The translations under genes and the position numbers were made by a program. Positions 1 through 5,830 of a DNA stretch of 7,928 nucleotides are shown in pieces. Location of the stretch: contig CBFGRU010000144.1 in the NCBI GenBank assembly GCA_965651255.1, positions 1-7,928 of the forward strand, written 5' to 3'. The stretch's first letter is position 1, and every line of letters starts with the position of its first letter. Source of the DNA: CBFGRU01 sp965651255. GTDB lineage: Bacteria > Planctomycetota > Phycisphaerae > Phycisphaerales > SM1A02. The notes under the pieces were generated by a model. That model had not been told where the DNA came from, did not search any database, and saw only the letters and a program-made list of their open reading frames with translations.

Positions 1-133
1 CTCATGCCTCATGCCTCGTGCGGGGCGGTATGCTGGTCGATCGATGGGGTTGAGGTGTGCACGGCAAGCGAGGTTGTTGATGGTGTGGTGGTGCGGTCAG
101 GTTGGTGCGGATGGTGGCGGCAGGCGGTGTCAA
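1..133. other. Upstream flank of the first gene, no gene supported
   Basis: This short stretch begins with a small direct repeat (CTCATGC-CTCATGC-CTC) and has a TATGCT at 29-34 that resembles a -10 box, but no matching -35 element. The reading frame of the next gene is open back to position 11. Translation of 11-133 is Trp/Gly/Arg-rich and lacks a clear ribosome binding site, so I treat it as 5' flank rather than protein. Confidence 0.35.
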
Positions 134-880
134 TTGAAGCGGTGTTCATGTGTGGGCGGCCGGCGGATCGCGATTTCGCTGATGGTTGGCATCATGGTGA
201 TGACCTTTGTTTCGTGGGGGCTGGCGTTTCGAGCGGTGCCGGGGTGGATGCGTGAGCCGCTGCTGAGTTCATCGCGACGACCGGTGATGGTGGCGCTTGA
301 GGATGATGATGATCACGCGGTGGTGATGTGGATTGCGGAGACGTTCGGTGAGGTGTTGATCGGCGCGGGGGTTGAGCGGCCGAGGACTGAGGACGAGGCG
401 GATGCGGCGATGTGGATGGAGCAGTACGCGGTTCGACGACCGCTGCCTGCGTGGTCGGTGAATCGCGTGTCGGAAGTGGAGTCGCTGCTGCCGAAGGATG
501 TGGATCCGCAGGTGGAGGTGGTCATGCAGCTTCGCGATCACGCCACGGGTTGGCCGCTGGTGGCCCTTCGTTCGCGGGAGGTGGTGCTGTTCATCGGCGA
601 TGCGGCGCCGATCAGGCGGGTGAGCGGTCGGCTGACGCTGCCGGAGTGGCTGCAATGGGGGGATGCGTTTTCGGGTTCGCGGCGGGAGATGCCGTGCATC
701 CCGATCTGGCCGGGGTTCTTCGTGAACGCGCTGATGTATGGTGCGGCTGCGGGAGCGGTGATGTTCGGGCCGGGCGCGGTGCGGCGTGCGATGCGCCGGC
801 GCGCGGGGCGGTGCGAGCGGTGCGGGTATCCGCGGGGTGACTCGGCGGTGTGCACGGAATGCGGGGCGGCGATGGTTTGA
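134..880 (+). CDS. Two-span membrane protein with C-terminal zinc ribbon, function unknown
   Basis: A 248-residue protein of unknown role. Residues about 12-32 form a hydrophobic segment (ISLMVGIMVMTFVSWGLAF), followed by a roughly 160-residue middle region rich in acidic residues and Trp. A second hydrophobic segment lies at about 195-216. The tail is basic (RRAMRRRAGR) and ends in the zinc ribbon CERCGYPRGDSAVCTECG, with C227, C230, C240 and C243 as likely metal ligands. By the positive-inside rule the basic tail and ribbon would be cytoplasmic, placing the middle domain outside. The CxxCGY...CxxCG tail is a form I know from many planctomycete membrane proteins. The start is uncertain: I chose the TTG at 134 because AGGCGG lies 6 bases upstream and the N-terminus then reads MKRCSC...RRIAISL. 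ATG at 80 or 11 in the same frame are alternatives. It appears monocistronic. Confidence 0.72.
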   Translation: MKRCSCVGGRRIAISLMVGIMVMTFVSWGLAFRAVPGWMREPLLSSSRRPVMVALEDDDDHAVVMWIAETFGEVLIGAGVERPRTEDEADAAMWMEQYAVRRPLPAWSVNRVSEVESLLPKDVDPQVEVVMQLRDHATGWPLVALRSREVVLFIGDAAPIRRVSGRLTLPEWLQWGDAFSGSRREMPCIPIWPGFFVNALMYGAAAGAVMFGPGAVRRAMRRRAGRCERCGYPRGDSAVCTECGAAMV

Positions 881-1060
881 ATGGAATACGCCGGCGGCGG
901 GAGCGGTCAGCACTTCCGCGGCGGGGATTGGTCTACACTTTCCCTTTCCCCCGAGCGATTCGGCCGCGTGGTGCGACGGCAACGGTTGCCTGCGGTATCA
1001 CGACGGGATGATTCCTGCACGGTCGACACTGTGCGAAGTTGTTAGAGAAGGATTGCAAAC

Positions 1061-2182
1061 ATGCGTAGGAACCGATTCATCGCGTGCCTGCTGGGCAGCG
1101 CCGCGGTGGTGATGGCGGGCGCACTGGCGCCGGGCGTTCATGTCTTTTCGACTGGTGATGGGTTGCTGGATGTGACGAAGATTCCGCCGCGCGCGAGTGA
1201 GATGAATCGTCAGTTGGCAGGTTCGCCGCTGTCACTGTCGCGCGCGATCAGCGCAGCCGAGCAGGCGACGGGCGGCAAGGCGAAGTCGGCGGTGGTGAAT
1301 TTCTCCGAAGGCGGTGTGCAGGCGGTGGTCGTTTGCTACACCGAGACGGAAGGTCGCCGGGTGACGCTGAACGCGAACGGCGAAGTCATCGACAACCAGG
1401 CGCAGCCGCGGTTCCCGGGCGTGCTGGTGGAAGGTGAACCGACGCTGACGACCGAAGGCGGCTGCCTGGTGTGGGATGTTGAAGTCGGTGAAGGCGAAGC
1501 GGTGAAGGCGGGCGCGCTGGTGACGGTGAACTTCACCGGCTGGCTGGCCGATGGCACGCAGTGGATCGACAGCGCCGAACAGGGCGGTGCGGCGACGATC
1601 TCGAGCGAGGAAGTGTTCCCCGGCTGGTCGGAGGGCATGGCGGGCATGAAGGTGGGCGGCAAGCGAAAGCTGGTGATTCCCGGCGAGCTGGCGTTCGGGG
1701 CCGAAGGCGCGCCGCCGACGATTCCGCCGGACGCGGTGATCATCATGGATGTTGAACTGGTGGATGTGAACGATTTCTCCTCGGTGCCGGATCAATTGCC
1801 GGGCGAGCCGGTGCGCGGCGAGATGGTGAAAACCGCAAGCGGCTTGATGTACTACGACCTGGTCGTCGGCAATGGCCCGACGGCGAACGCGCCGACCTCC
1901 CGGGTCACCGTGCATTACACCGGCTGGCTGAACGACGGCACGAAGTTTGATACCTCGCGCGAAGCACGGACCCCCGGCGCCCCGGTCCAACCGGCGACAT
2001 TTACGCTGAACCAGGTGATTCCCGGCTGGACCGAAGGTGTGCAGGGAATGCGCGTCGGCGGCAAGCGAAAGCTGATCATCCCGTGGGAACTGGCGTATGG
2101 CGCCAGCGGTCGAGCCCCGATGATTCCGCCGAAAGCGCTCTTGATCTTCGACATCGAGCTGATGAACGTCAACGCAAACTGA
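1061..2182 (+). CDS. Exported FKBP-type peptidyl-prolyl cis-trans isomerase, PepSY plus two FKBP domains
   Basis: A 373-residue protein that should catalyse cis-trans isomerisation of X-Pro bonds in proteins outside the cytoplasm. ATG 1061 has GAAGGA 8 bases upstream. Residues 1-24 (MRRNRF then a hydrophobic run) are a Sec-type signal or anchor. Residues about 57-113 resemble a PepSY-like domain (SLSRAISAAEQATGG..., ending VTLNANGEVIDN). FKBP domain 1 spans about 131-236 and domain 2 about 258-370; both contain GGKRKL(V/I)IP and a C-terminal D-V/I-E-L strand. Domain 2 keeps the usual ligand-pocket residues: Y286, F296-D297, V319-I320, W323, Y346, I355, F363. Domain 1 has substitutions at several of these (F158, W168, I169, F186, F212), so activity probably sits in domain 2. 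The two FKBP segments look like an internal tandem duplication. It stands alone, with a hairpin about 100 bases downstream. Confidence 0.92.
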   Translation: MRRNRFIACLLGSAAVVMAGALAPGVHVFSTGDGLLDVTKIPPRASEMNRQLAGSPLSLSRAISAAEQATGGKAKSAVVNFSEGGVQAVVVCYTETEGRRVTLNANGEVIDNQAQPRFPGVLVEGEPTLTTEGGCLVWDVEVGEGEAVKAGALVTVNFTGWLADGTQWIDSAEQGGAATISSEEVFPGWSEGMAGMKVGGKRKLVIPGELAFGAEGAPPTIPPDAVIIMDVELVDVNDFSSVPDQLPGEPVRGEMVKTASGLMYYDLVVGNGPTANAPTSRVTVHYTGWLNDGTKFDTSREARTPGAPVQPATFTLNQVIPGWTEGVQGMRVGGKRKLIIPWELAYGASGRAPMIPPKALLIFDIELMNVNAN

Positions 2183-2184
2183 TG

Positions 2185-2196
2185 CCTCGCGCGAGG
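2185..2196. repeat. 12-base perfect palindrome just after the FKBP stop codon
   Basis: CCTCGCGCGAGG is self-complementary and starts 3 bases after the FKBP TGA. It has no loop, so it would be a poor RNA hairpin; it could be a protein-binding site or chance in GC-rich DNA. Confidence 0.3.
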
Positions 2197-2286
2197 TTAG
2201 GCGAAAGAACGGGGTATTCGCAGTCGCGATCGGCCGCAATCGCGTTCGGCTGATGCGACGATCGGAAAAAGAGTTGGCTTTCACCG

Positions 2287-2315
2287 CCGGGCCTGTCACA
2301 ATGTGGCAGGCCCGG
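2287..2315 (+). terminator. Strong hairpin, probable transcription terminator of the FKBP gene
   Basis: Bases 2287-2299 pair with 2303-2315 in a 13-bp stem with one G-U pair and a 3-base loop (AAT); the outer part is CCGGGCCTG with CAGGCCCGG. An A-rich stretch precedes it (GGAAAAAGAG). There is no T-run after it, only TGTCT, so it is not a textbook intrinsic terminator. Its place between two separately transcribed genes fits termination or 3'-end protection. It also argues against the earliest possible GTG start (2303) of the next gene, which lies inside the stem. Confidence 0.5.
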
Positions 2316-2395
2316 TGTCTGCGCGGTGGGTGCAGGCGGACCGGATGGTTCAGGTTTGTTGTCACTGGCAGGGCCCAGTGGAGGATGCAAGATCG

Positions 2396-3511
2396 GTGGT
2401 CGCAGCGAATCCAGCCACATTTCGATCGGTGACCTCAGTCGGCAGTCGCGTGCGGCGGCCGCGATGGTTCGCCCTGGCGCTCGCCGGGGTGGTGGGCGCG
2501 TGGCCGATGGCCGCAGCGCAGGCCGGTGCGCTTCGACCGGAACTCATCGATCACGACGCCTCGTGGGTCATGCATCTGGATGTTGAACAGCTCTCGCGAG
2601 CGGCGATGCGCGATGCGATGCAGAACGGCTCGCACCCGATCTTTCGACAGTCCGCCCGTTCGCTCGAGAACATGCAGCGCGAACTCAAGGGGCTTGACCC
2701 CTTCGCCCTGTTCCGCGATGTCACCATGTACGGCACGGGCGAAGCGGGCGCCAAGGTGGCTGCGATCTTCAGCACGACCGCGCTGGGCGATCGGCTGGGC
2801 GAACTCGTCCGCGAGAAAGAGGCCTACGCCACGCTGACGGTTGAAGATGAACCGTTGGTGACGTGGCGCGATGATGGCCGCACGTGGTTCGCGCACGAAG
2901 AGCGCACCGGTGATGATGCACGGCGAATCACCGTCGCGGAAGAAGCGCAGATCGTGATCGATGCCCTGGGCGTGCAGCGCGGTGATCGACGCTCGATGCG
3001 GGGCGAGTTGGCATCGCGGTTCGTCGCACCGCCGGCAGCGGGTTCGATCTTCTACCTCGCCGGTGAAAAGCCGGCGGAGTTTCCGCATGATGAGATGACC
3101 TCCGCCATCGTGAAGCAGGCCGACCGGCTCGCGATGGAGTGGGGCGAGAGCGCATCGGGTGAGTTGTTTGCATCGGTGAAGATGATCGCCAAAGGCGCGC
3201 GCGAGGCGGAGGAGATCGCGGGAACCCTGGCGGGCTTCACCGTGCTGGCCCGAGCGCAGGCCCGACGGGAAGCGCGGTACCAGCCGTGGCAGTCGCTGCT
3301 GGAACAGTTGACGCTGACCACAGATGGGCTGCGGGTCGATTGCACCTTCCGCGCTGGCGCCCAGCGCGTGATCGCCGCCATGGAAGAATCCCATCGCATC
3401 GCCGAGGCGGAGCGGATCGAGGTTGAAGGCCAGGGTCGGGGCAAATCGCCCGACTCCGTTTCATTCTCCGGCAGCGGCGTGAACGCCGATCGACGGGAGG
3501 GCCCCCGATGA
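2396..3511 (+). CDS. Secreted protein of unknown function, first gene of the sigma-factor operon
   Basis: I do not recognise the family. Read from GTG 2396 it is 371 residues. The N-terminus has Arg residues followed by a hydrophobic core (WFALALAGVVGAWPMAAA, about 24-41) and an AQA cleavage site near 43, a typical Sec signal peptide. The mature part (about 328 residues) starts GALRPELIDHDASWVMHLDVEQL, has no cysteine-rich or catalytic motif I can name, and looks like a soluble alpha/beta protein with a helical, charged C-terminus. The start is ambiguous. GTG 2396 has GGAGG 11 bases upstream. GTG 2429 would give an ideal 32-residue signal peptide but has no ribosome site, ATG 2345 follows AGGCGGA, and GTG 2303 lies in a hairpin. 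Its stop overlaps the sigma-factor start (ATGA at 3508-3511), so the two should be co-translated. It may be a sensor, effector or target linked to that regulator. Confidence 0.8.
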   Translation: MVAANPATFRSVTSVGSRVRRPRWFALALAGVVGAWPMAAAQAGALRPELIDHDASWVMHLDVEQLSRAAMRDAMQNGSHPIFRQSARSLENMQRELKGLDPFALFRDVTMYGTGEAGAKVAAIFSTTALGDRLGELVREKEAYATLTVEDEPLVTWRDDGRTWFAHEERTGDDARRITVAEEAQIVIDALGVQRGDRRSMRGELASRFVAPPAAGSIFYLAGEKPAEFPHDEMTSAIVKQADRLAMEWGESASGELFASVKMIAKGAREAEEIAGTLAGFTVLARAQARREARYQPWQSLLEQLTLTTDGLRVDCTFRAGAQRVIAAMEESHRIAEAERIEVEGQGRGKSPDSVSFSGSGVNADRREGPR

Positions 3512-4173
3512 GCCCGCGTCGTCGCAAGCAGCCGATCGTGCCGACAACGGAGATGTCCTGCGAGGATCTCGCCTGCGCCGCGCGCACGGGAAACGAGGCG
3601 TGTTATGCGGAACTGGTGCGGCGGTACGAGCAGCGATTGTTCAACTTCCTGTTACGACGCACGCGCCACCGGGTAGATGCTGAGGACCTGACGCAGGAAA
3701 CGTTCCTGCGGGCATGGCAACGACTCGACCGGTACGATGAGCAATGGCGATTCTCGACCTGGCTGTTTACGATCGGCGCGCGACTGGCGGTGAATCATCA
3801 CCGCGCGCAGCGGCCGGTCGTGACCAGCGATGCCCTCGAGTACCGCGCGGGTGCGGCGGCCGACCCCGCGGCCGATGCGGCCTTCAGGGAAATCAGCGGC
3901 ACGCTGTGGGATCTTGCCACGCGCATTCTCAGCCAGGATCAGCAGACCGCGCTCTGGCTGCGCTACGCAGAATCGCTTTCAATCCGCGATATCTCGGTCG
4001 TGCTTGGCAAGTCAGAGGTGGCGACCCGCGTCCTGCTGTTCCGGGCGCGGGATGCGATGGCAGAGCAGTTGGAAAAGTCATTGCGCGACAATTCGTGGCA
4101 CGCAATGAAGAATGATGATCCGAACGACGAGACGTTCCTCGGGTCAGCCGGTGTCGTGGGAGGCGCATCATGA
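3508..4173 (+). CDS. ECF-type RNA polymerase sigma factor
   Basis: A 221-residue sigma-70 family regulator that would direct core RNA polymerase to alternative promoters. ATG 3508 follows GGGAGGG with 6-base spacing. Region 2 spans about 22-100. It includes DAEDLTQETFLRAW (57-70), the core-binding segment, and WRFSTWLFTIGARLAVNHHR (80-99), the -10 recognition and melting segment. A linker (about 101-130) is Ala/Asp-rich. Region 4 spans about 131-190, with a helix-turn-helix around LSIRDISVVLGKSEVATRVLLFRARDAM. There is no region 1.1 or 3, as in the ECF group. The extra 30-residue polar C-terminal tail is longer than in a minimal ECF protein. It overlaps both neighbours by 4 bases (ATGA at each junction), so it is expressed together with a secreted protein and a membrane protein. 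The latter is the natural candidate for its anti-sigma factor. Confidence 0.93.
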   Translation: MSPRRRKQPIVPTTEMSCEDLACAARTGNEACYAELVRRYEQRLFNFLLRRTRHRVDAEDLTQETFLRAWQRLDRYDEQWRFSTWLFTIGARLAVNHHRAQRPVVTSDALEYRAGAAADPAADAAFREISGTLWDLATRILSQDQQTALWLRYAESLSIRDISVVLGKSEVATRVLLFRARDAMAEQLEKSLRDNSWHAMKNDDPNDETFLGSAGVVGGAS

Positions 4174-4712
4174 ATCAGAACTGGTGGAGTTGGAATGCGC
4201 GCGAACGATCGCCGGGACACTACCGGCGTTCACAGCGACAGTTTCCGAACCCGTTCGCCCGCAAGACGATCGGCGCGGAAGAGGTCGAGCGTCGCCTGCG
4301 CGATGAGGCGGACTTCGTTCGCGAGGCCCCTTCACCCATTCTCAGGCAGCGAACGCTCCAGGCAATTCATCACTCCCCGCGTCGCCGCTACCACCGGTCG
4401 ACGTTCATAACGCCCGTGCGACCAGCGTTCTGGTCGGCGCTGGCCGCGATGATCGTCGTCGCCGGGGCGGTGCATTTCTCGCAGCAGTCGGTCGAACCGC
4501 CATCCGTCGGGCCGGAATACACCTATAGCATGGCTGAATTGACCGCGAGCCGCAGCGGTGGGCTGTCGATCGTCGGCCAGGCAGAAGCGCAGGCCGAGCA
4601 TCGCCTGCAGGCCGAGTTCAACGCGATGGCGACGGAAACGCAGCGCGCCGCCCGCGCTCTGCTCGAGCGCATGCCCTTCGCGCCCGAACCGGCCTTTGAC
4701 GATCGCCCGTGA
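4170..4712 (+). CDS. Single-span membrane protein, candidate anti-sigma factor
   Basis: A 180-residue protein starting at ATG 4170, after GGGAGG with 6-base spacing, and overlapping the sigma-factor stop by 4 bases. The N-terminal part (1-85) is very basic and hydrophilic and contains a charged helix (AEEVERRLRDEADFVREAPSP, about 36-56). One hydrophobic segment lies at about 86-104 (AFWSALAAMIVVAGAVHF). The rest (105-180) is probably extracytoplasmic and helical (AEAQAEHRLQAEFNAMATETQR). Gene order (sigma factor, then one-span membrane protein with a cytoplasmic N-domain) is the standard arrangement for anti-sigma factors. However, the HxxxCxxC zinc motif of ZAS anti-sigma factors is absent; the protein has no cysteine at all. 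The role is therefore inferred from position and topology only; it could also be another membrane partner. Confidence 0.75.
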   Translation: MNQNWWSWNARERSPGHYRRSQRQFPNPFARKTIGAEEVERRLRDEADFVREAPSPILRQRTLQAIHHSPRRRYHRSTFITPVRPAFWSALAAMIVVAGAVHFSQQSVEPPSVGPEYTYSMAELTASRSGGLSIVGQAEAQAEHRLQAEFNAMATETQRAARALLERMPFAPEPAFDDRP

Positions 4713-4924
4713 CCTCCGACCCTGCTCCGACCCGCACGCTCGCCATCCCTCGCAGCGCACCGGCAGCGAGATCGGAGCGGTACCGCATGCCGCCCCCAGA
4801 GAAAGTGCGCAGTACCGCCGCGGCAGCAACCGTACCTGTCCCGTTTTGGGATGTACCGAGCAGGGGAGATGGCGGTGGAGCGAAGCTGTCGGCTCTCGGC
4901 TGTCTGCTGACGGCTGAAAGCTGA
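4709..4924 (+). CDS. Possible small fourth operon ORF, weak support
   Basis: A 71-codon frame begins with a GTG that overlaps the preceding stop codon (GTGA at 4709-4712), the same kind of junction as the two upstream genes. Against it: no ribosome binding site precedes the GTG. The protein is low-complexity (Pro/Ala/Arg-rich, with PVPFWDVP in the middle), and its last 14 codons are read from the heptanucleotide array. It may be a decayed or repeat-altered coding tail, or chance. Confidence 0.2.
   Translation: MTSDPAPTRTLAIPRSAPAARSERYRMPPPEKVRSTAAAATVPVPFWDVPSRGDGGGAKLSALGCLLTAES
4713..4880. other. Non-coding stretch after the sigma operon
   Basis: It contains a 9-base direct repeat (CTCCGACCC at 4714-4722 and 4725-4733) and four GTACC words (4780, 4812, 4832, 4853), the last two forming the arms of a weak hairpin. 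No conserved coding frame, tRNA or other RNA gene is evident. Confidence 0.5.
4832..4856 (+). terminator. Weak hairpin, possible terminator of the sigma operon
   Basis: TGTCCC pairs with GGGATG (two G-U pairs) around the loop GTTTT, and the flanking GTA and TAC pair after a 2-base bulge. It lies 120 bases after the last confident operon gene. There is no T-run, and stability is modest, so this is tentative. Confidence 0.25.
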
Positions 4925-4999
4925 AAGCTGAAAGCTGATAGCTGTGAACTGATCGCTGTGCAGAGATAGCTGTTCGCTGTGAGCTCTTGGCTATGAGCT
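4881..4999 (+). repeat. Heptanucleotide array, 17 units of NNNNGCT
   Basis: Reading in steps of seven from 4881 gives CGAAGCT, GTCGGCT, CTCGGCT, GTCTGCT, GACGGCT, three GAAAGCT, GATAGCT, GTGAACT, GATCGCT, GTGCAGA, GATAGCT, GTTCGCT, GTGAGCT, CTTGGCT, ATGAGCT. Fifteen of 17 units end exactly in GCT with no slip of phase over 119 bases, while the first four positions vary (first base G in 13 units). A 7-base period excludes a translated triplet repeat. Heptanucleotide direct repeats such as TAACTGA arrays are known from some large sulfur bacteria; whether these are related is unknown. Confidence 0.85.
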
Positions 5000-5036
5000 A
5001 GACATTCCCGGGGCGGGGGCGCGGGCCGCTTCCGTC

Positions 5037-5056
5037 ACTCCCGCGCACGCGGGAGT
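5037..5056. repeat. 20-base palindromic repeat of the widespread GGAxTCCCGCG/CGCGGGAxT type
   Basis: ACTCCCGCG and CGCGGGAGT flank a CA spacer, a perfect 9-bp stem. With its flanks (CCGTC before, CCAAGG after) it matches the dRS3/REP-like dispersed repeat seen in many bacteria, whose spurious translation is the familiar 'LDSRVRGNDG' peptide. Here the minus strand reads LDSRVRGSDG. Such elements are short, non-autonomous and usually intergenic. A degenerate inverted copy is at 7857-7876. Confidence 0.7.
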
Positions 5057-5086
5057 CCAAGGGTGGGGCGGACGGTGTCCATCGCG

Positions 5087-5115
5087 TTGCTTGCTCTGCC
5101 GATCGACGGTACCTT
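5087..5115 (+). promoter_or_regulatory. Possible promoter of the restriction-modification module
   Basis: TTGCTT (5087-5092) and TACCTT (5110-5115) are 17 bases apart and each match the sigma-70 consensus at 3 of 6 positions. Transcription would begin about 5122, almost at ATG 5125, implying a leaderless message; this agrees with the absence of a ribosome binding site there. Weak on its own. Confidence 0.25.
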
Positions 5116-5124
5116 TCACCCAAC

Positions 5125-5241
5125 ATGGCGAAGAAGAAGCGATCGACCAGCAGGTCAGGGAAGACTCGCGCTCCCATTGGCTCCATTGGCTCGGGGAAGC
5201 AGCGTATCCTTGGCCCAACGAACGATACACGATCCGCGTGA
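5125..5241 (+). pseudogene. Probable true N-terminus of the endonuclease, separated by a frame break
   Basis: ATG 5125 opens a 38-codon frame reading MAKKKRSTSRSGK... to ...RILGPTNDTRSA, stopping at TGA 5239-5241. The Lys/Ser-rich start is typical of a protein N-terminus. In 5125-5226 this frame has about 22 of 34 codons ending in G or C. The frame that continues into the endonuclease has about 14 of 31 over much the same stretch, with three AGA codons. Removing one base within about 5229-5235 would join it to the nuclease frame as ...GPTNDTDPREVLTDAV..., giving a 227-residue protein. It could be a genuine mutation, a sequence error, or an unrelated leader peptide. Confidence 0.5.
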
Positions 5242-5809
5242 GGTTCTAACCGACGCAGTCAACGACGACAAACAGCATCTTCAATTAGCTCGCCGCGTCA
5301 AGACGAAGGTCTGTATGGAAATCTACGAACGTATCGAAGCAGAGATCGCGAAGAGGCATGGCGCTACCACCACAAGCCGCAAGGCGATCGGCGACTTCAT
5401 GCTGGGTGACGACCATGCGGTGAACGTGAAGAGCAACAACGTGGCAAAGGCCAACTACTCACCCAACATGATCTCGATCAAGAAAATGTACGAATGGGTG
5501 TTCGAGAAGAAGAAAAACCTCAGCTTTGTATTCATTGACTATAAGATGGATGGAGACGATTACGAGATAGTGGATACATCCGGACTTATCCCGATCGAGC
5601 ACATCAAATGGTCCTGCCTGTCGATTGAAGCCCAAGGGTTTGGTGTTATTCAAAAGAATAAAAAGCTAGAGATCGACAAATCGCAGACAAAGCGCGACTT
5701 CTACGAAGGGTTTCTGGATGCGTATCAGAAGTACCTCGCGAAAGAGAAGAGAAAGCACGAGAAGTTTGCGAAGAAGTTCATCAAGGACCTGGACAGTATC
5801 GACTGGTGA
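5210..5809 (+). CDS. Type II restriction endonuclease, HincII-like PD-(D/E)xK fold
   Basis: This protein would cut unmethylated double-stranded DNA at a short site; the specificity cannot be read. The frame is open from 5063. I use TTG 5210 (199 residues) as the latest plausible start that keeps the whole domain. A true start at ATG 5125 through a frame break is likely (separate entry), and ATG 5315 is a further alternative. The nuclease core is at 5393-5441: GDFMLGDDHAVNVKSNN, with a candidate Asp (GDF or GDD) and the N-V-K triad (5423-5431), where Asn replaces the second Asp/Glu. From memory, HincII has DVKTRN...PNIISAYKL; this protein has NVKSNN...PNMISIKKM, and later helices also resemble it. 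The C-terminus is strongly basic (KEKRKHEKFAKKFIKDL). It ends 21 bases before the methyltransferase ATG. G+C is far below the flanking genes, suggesting transfer. Confidence 0.8.
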   Translation: MAQRTIHDPREVLTDAVNDDKQHLQLARRVKTKVCMEIYERIEAEIAKRHGATTTSRKAIGDFMLGDDHAVNVKSNNVAKANYSPNMISIKKMYEWVFEKKKNLSFVFIDYKMDGDDYEIVDTSGLIPIEHIKWSCLSIEAQGFGVIQKNKKLEIDKSQTKRDFYEGFLDAYQKYLAKEKRKHEKFAKKFIKDLDSIDW

Positions 5810-5830
5810 GGGCGCCGCAGGAGGGTTGTG

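Noticed and set aside
929..939. TACACT -10-like box upstream of the FKBP gene
   Set aside because: No -35-like sequence lies 16-18 bases upstream, and it is about 120 bases from the start codon; not enough to call a promoter.
269..982. Minus-strand open frame of 237 codons
   Set aside because: It is the shadow of the zinc-ribbon gene, with Arg/Pro/His low-complexity translation and no ribosome site.
1232..2365. Long open frame on the minus strand (377 codons)
   Set aside because: It is antisense to the clear FKBP gene, Arg/His-rich, and results from the GC-biased codon positions of the sense gene.
4881..4999. CRISPR array
   Set aside because: Units are 7 bases with no spacers; this is a tandem heptamer array.
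4998..5186. Minus-strand small ORF containing LDSRVRGSDG
   Set aside because: This peptide is the known spurious translation of the dispersed palindromic repeat.
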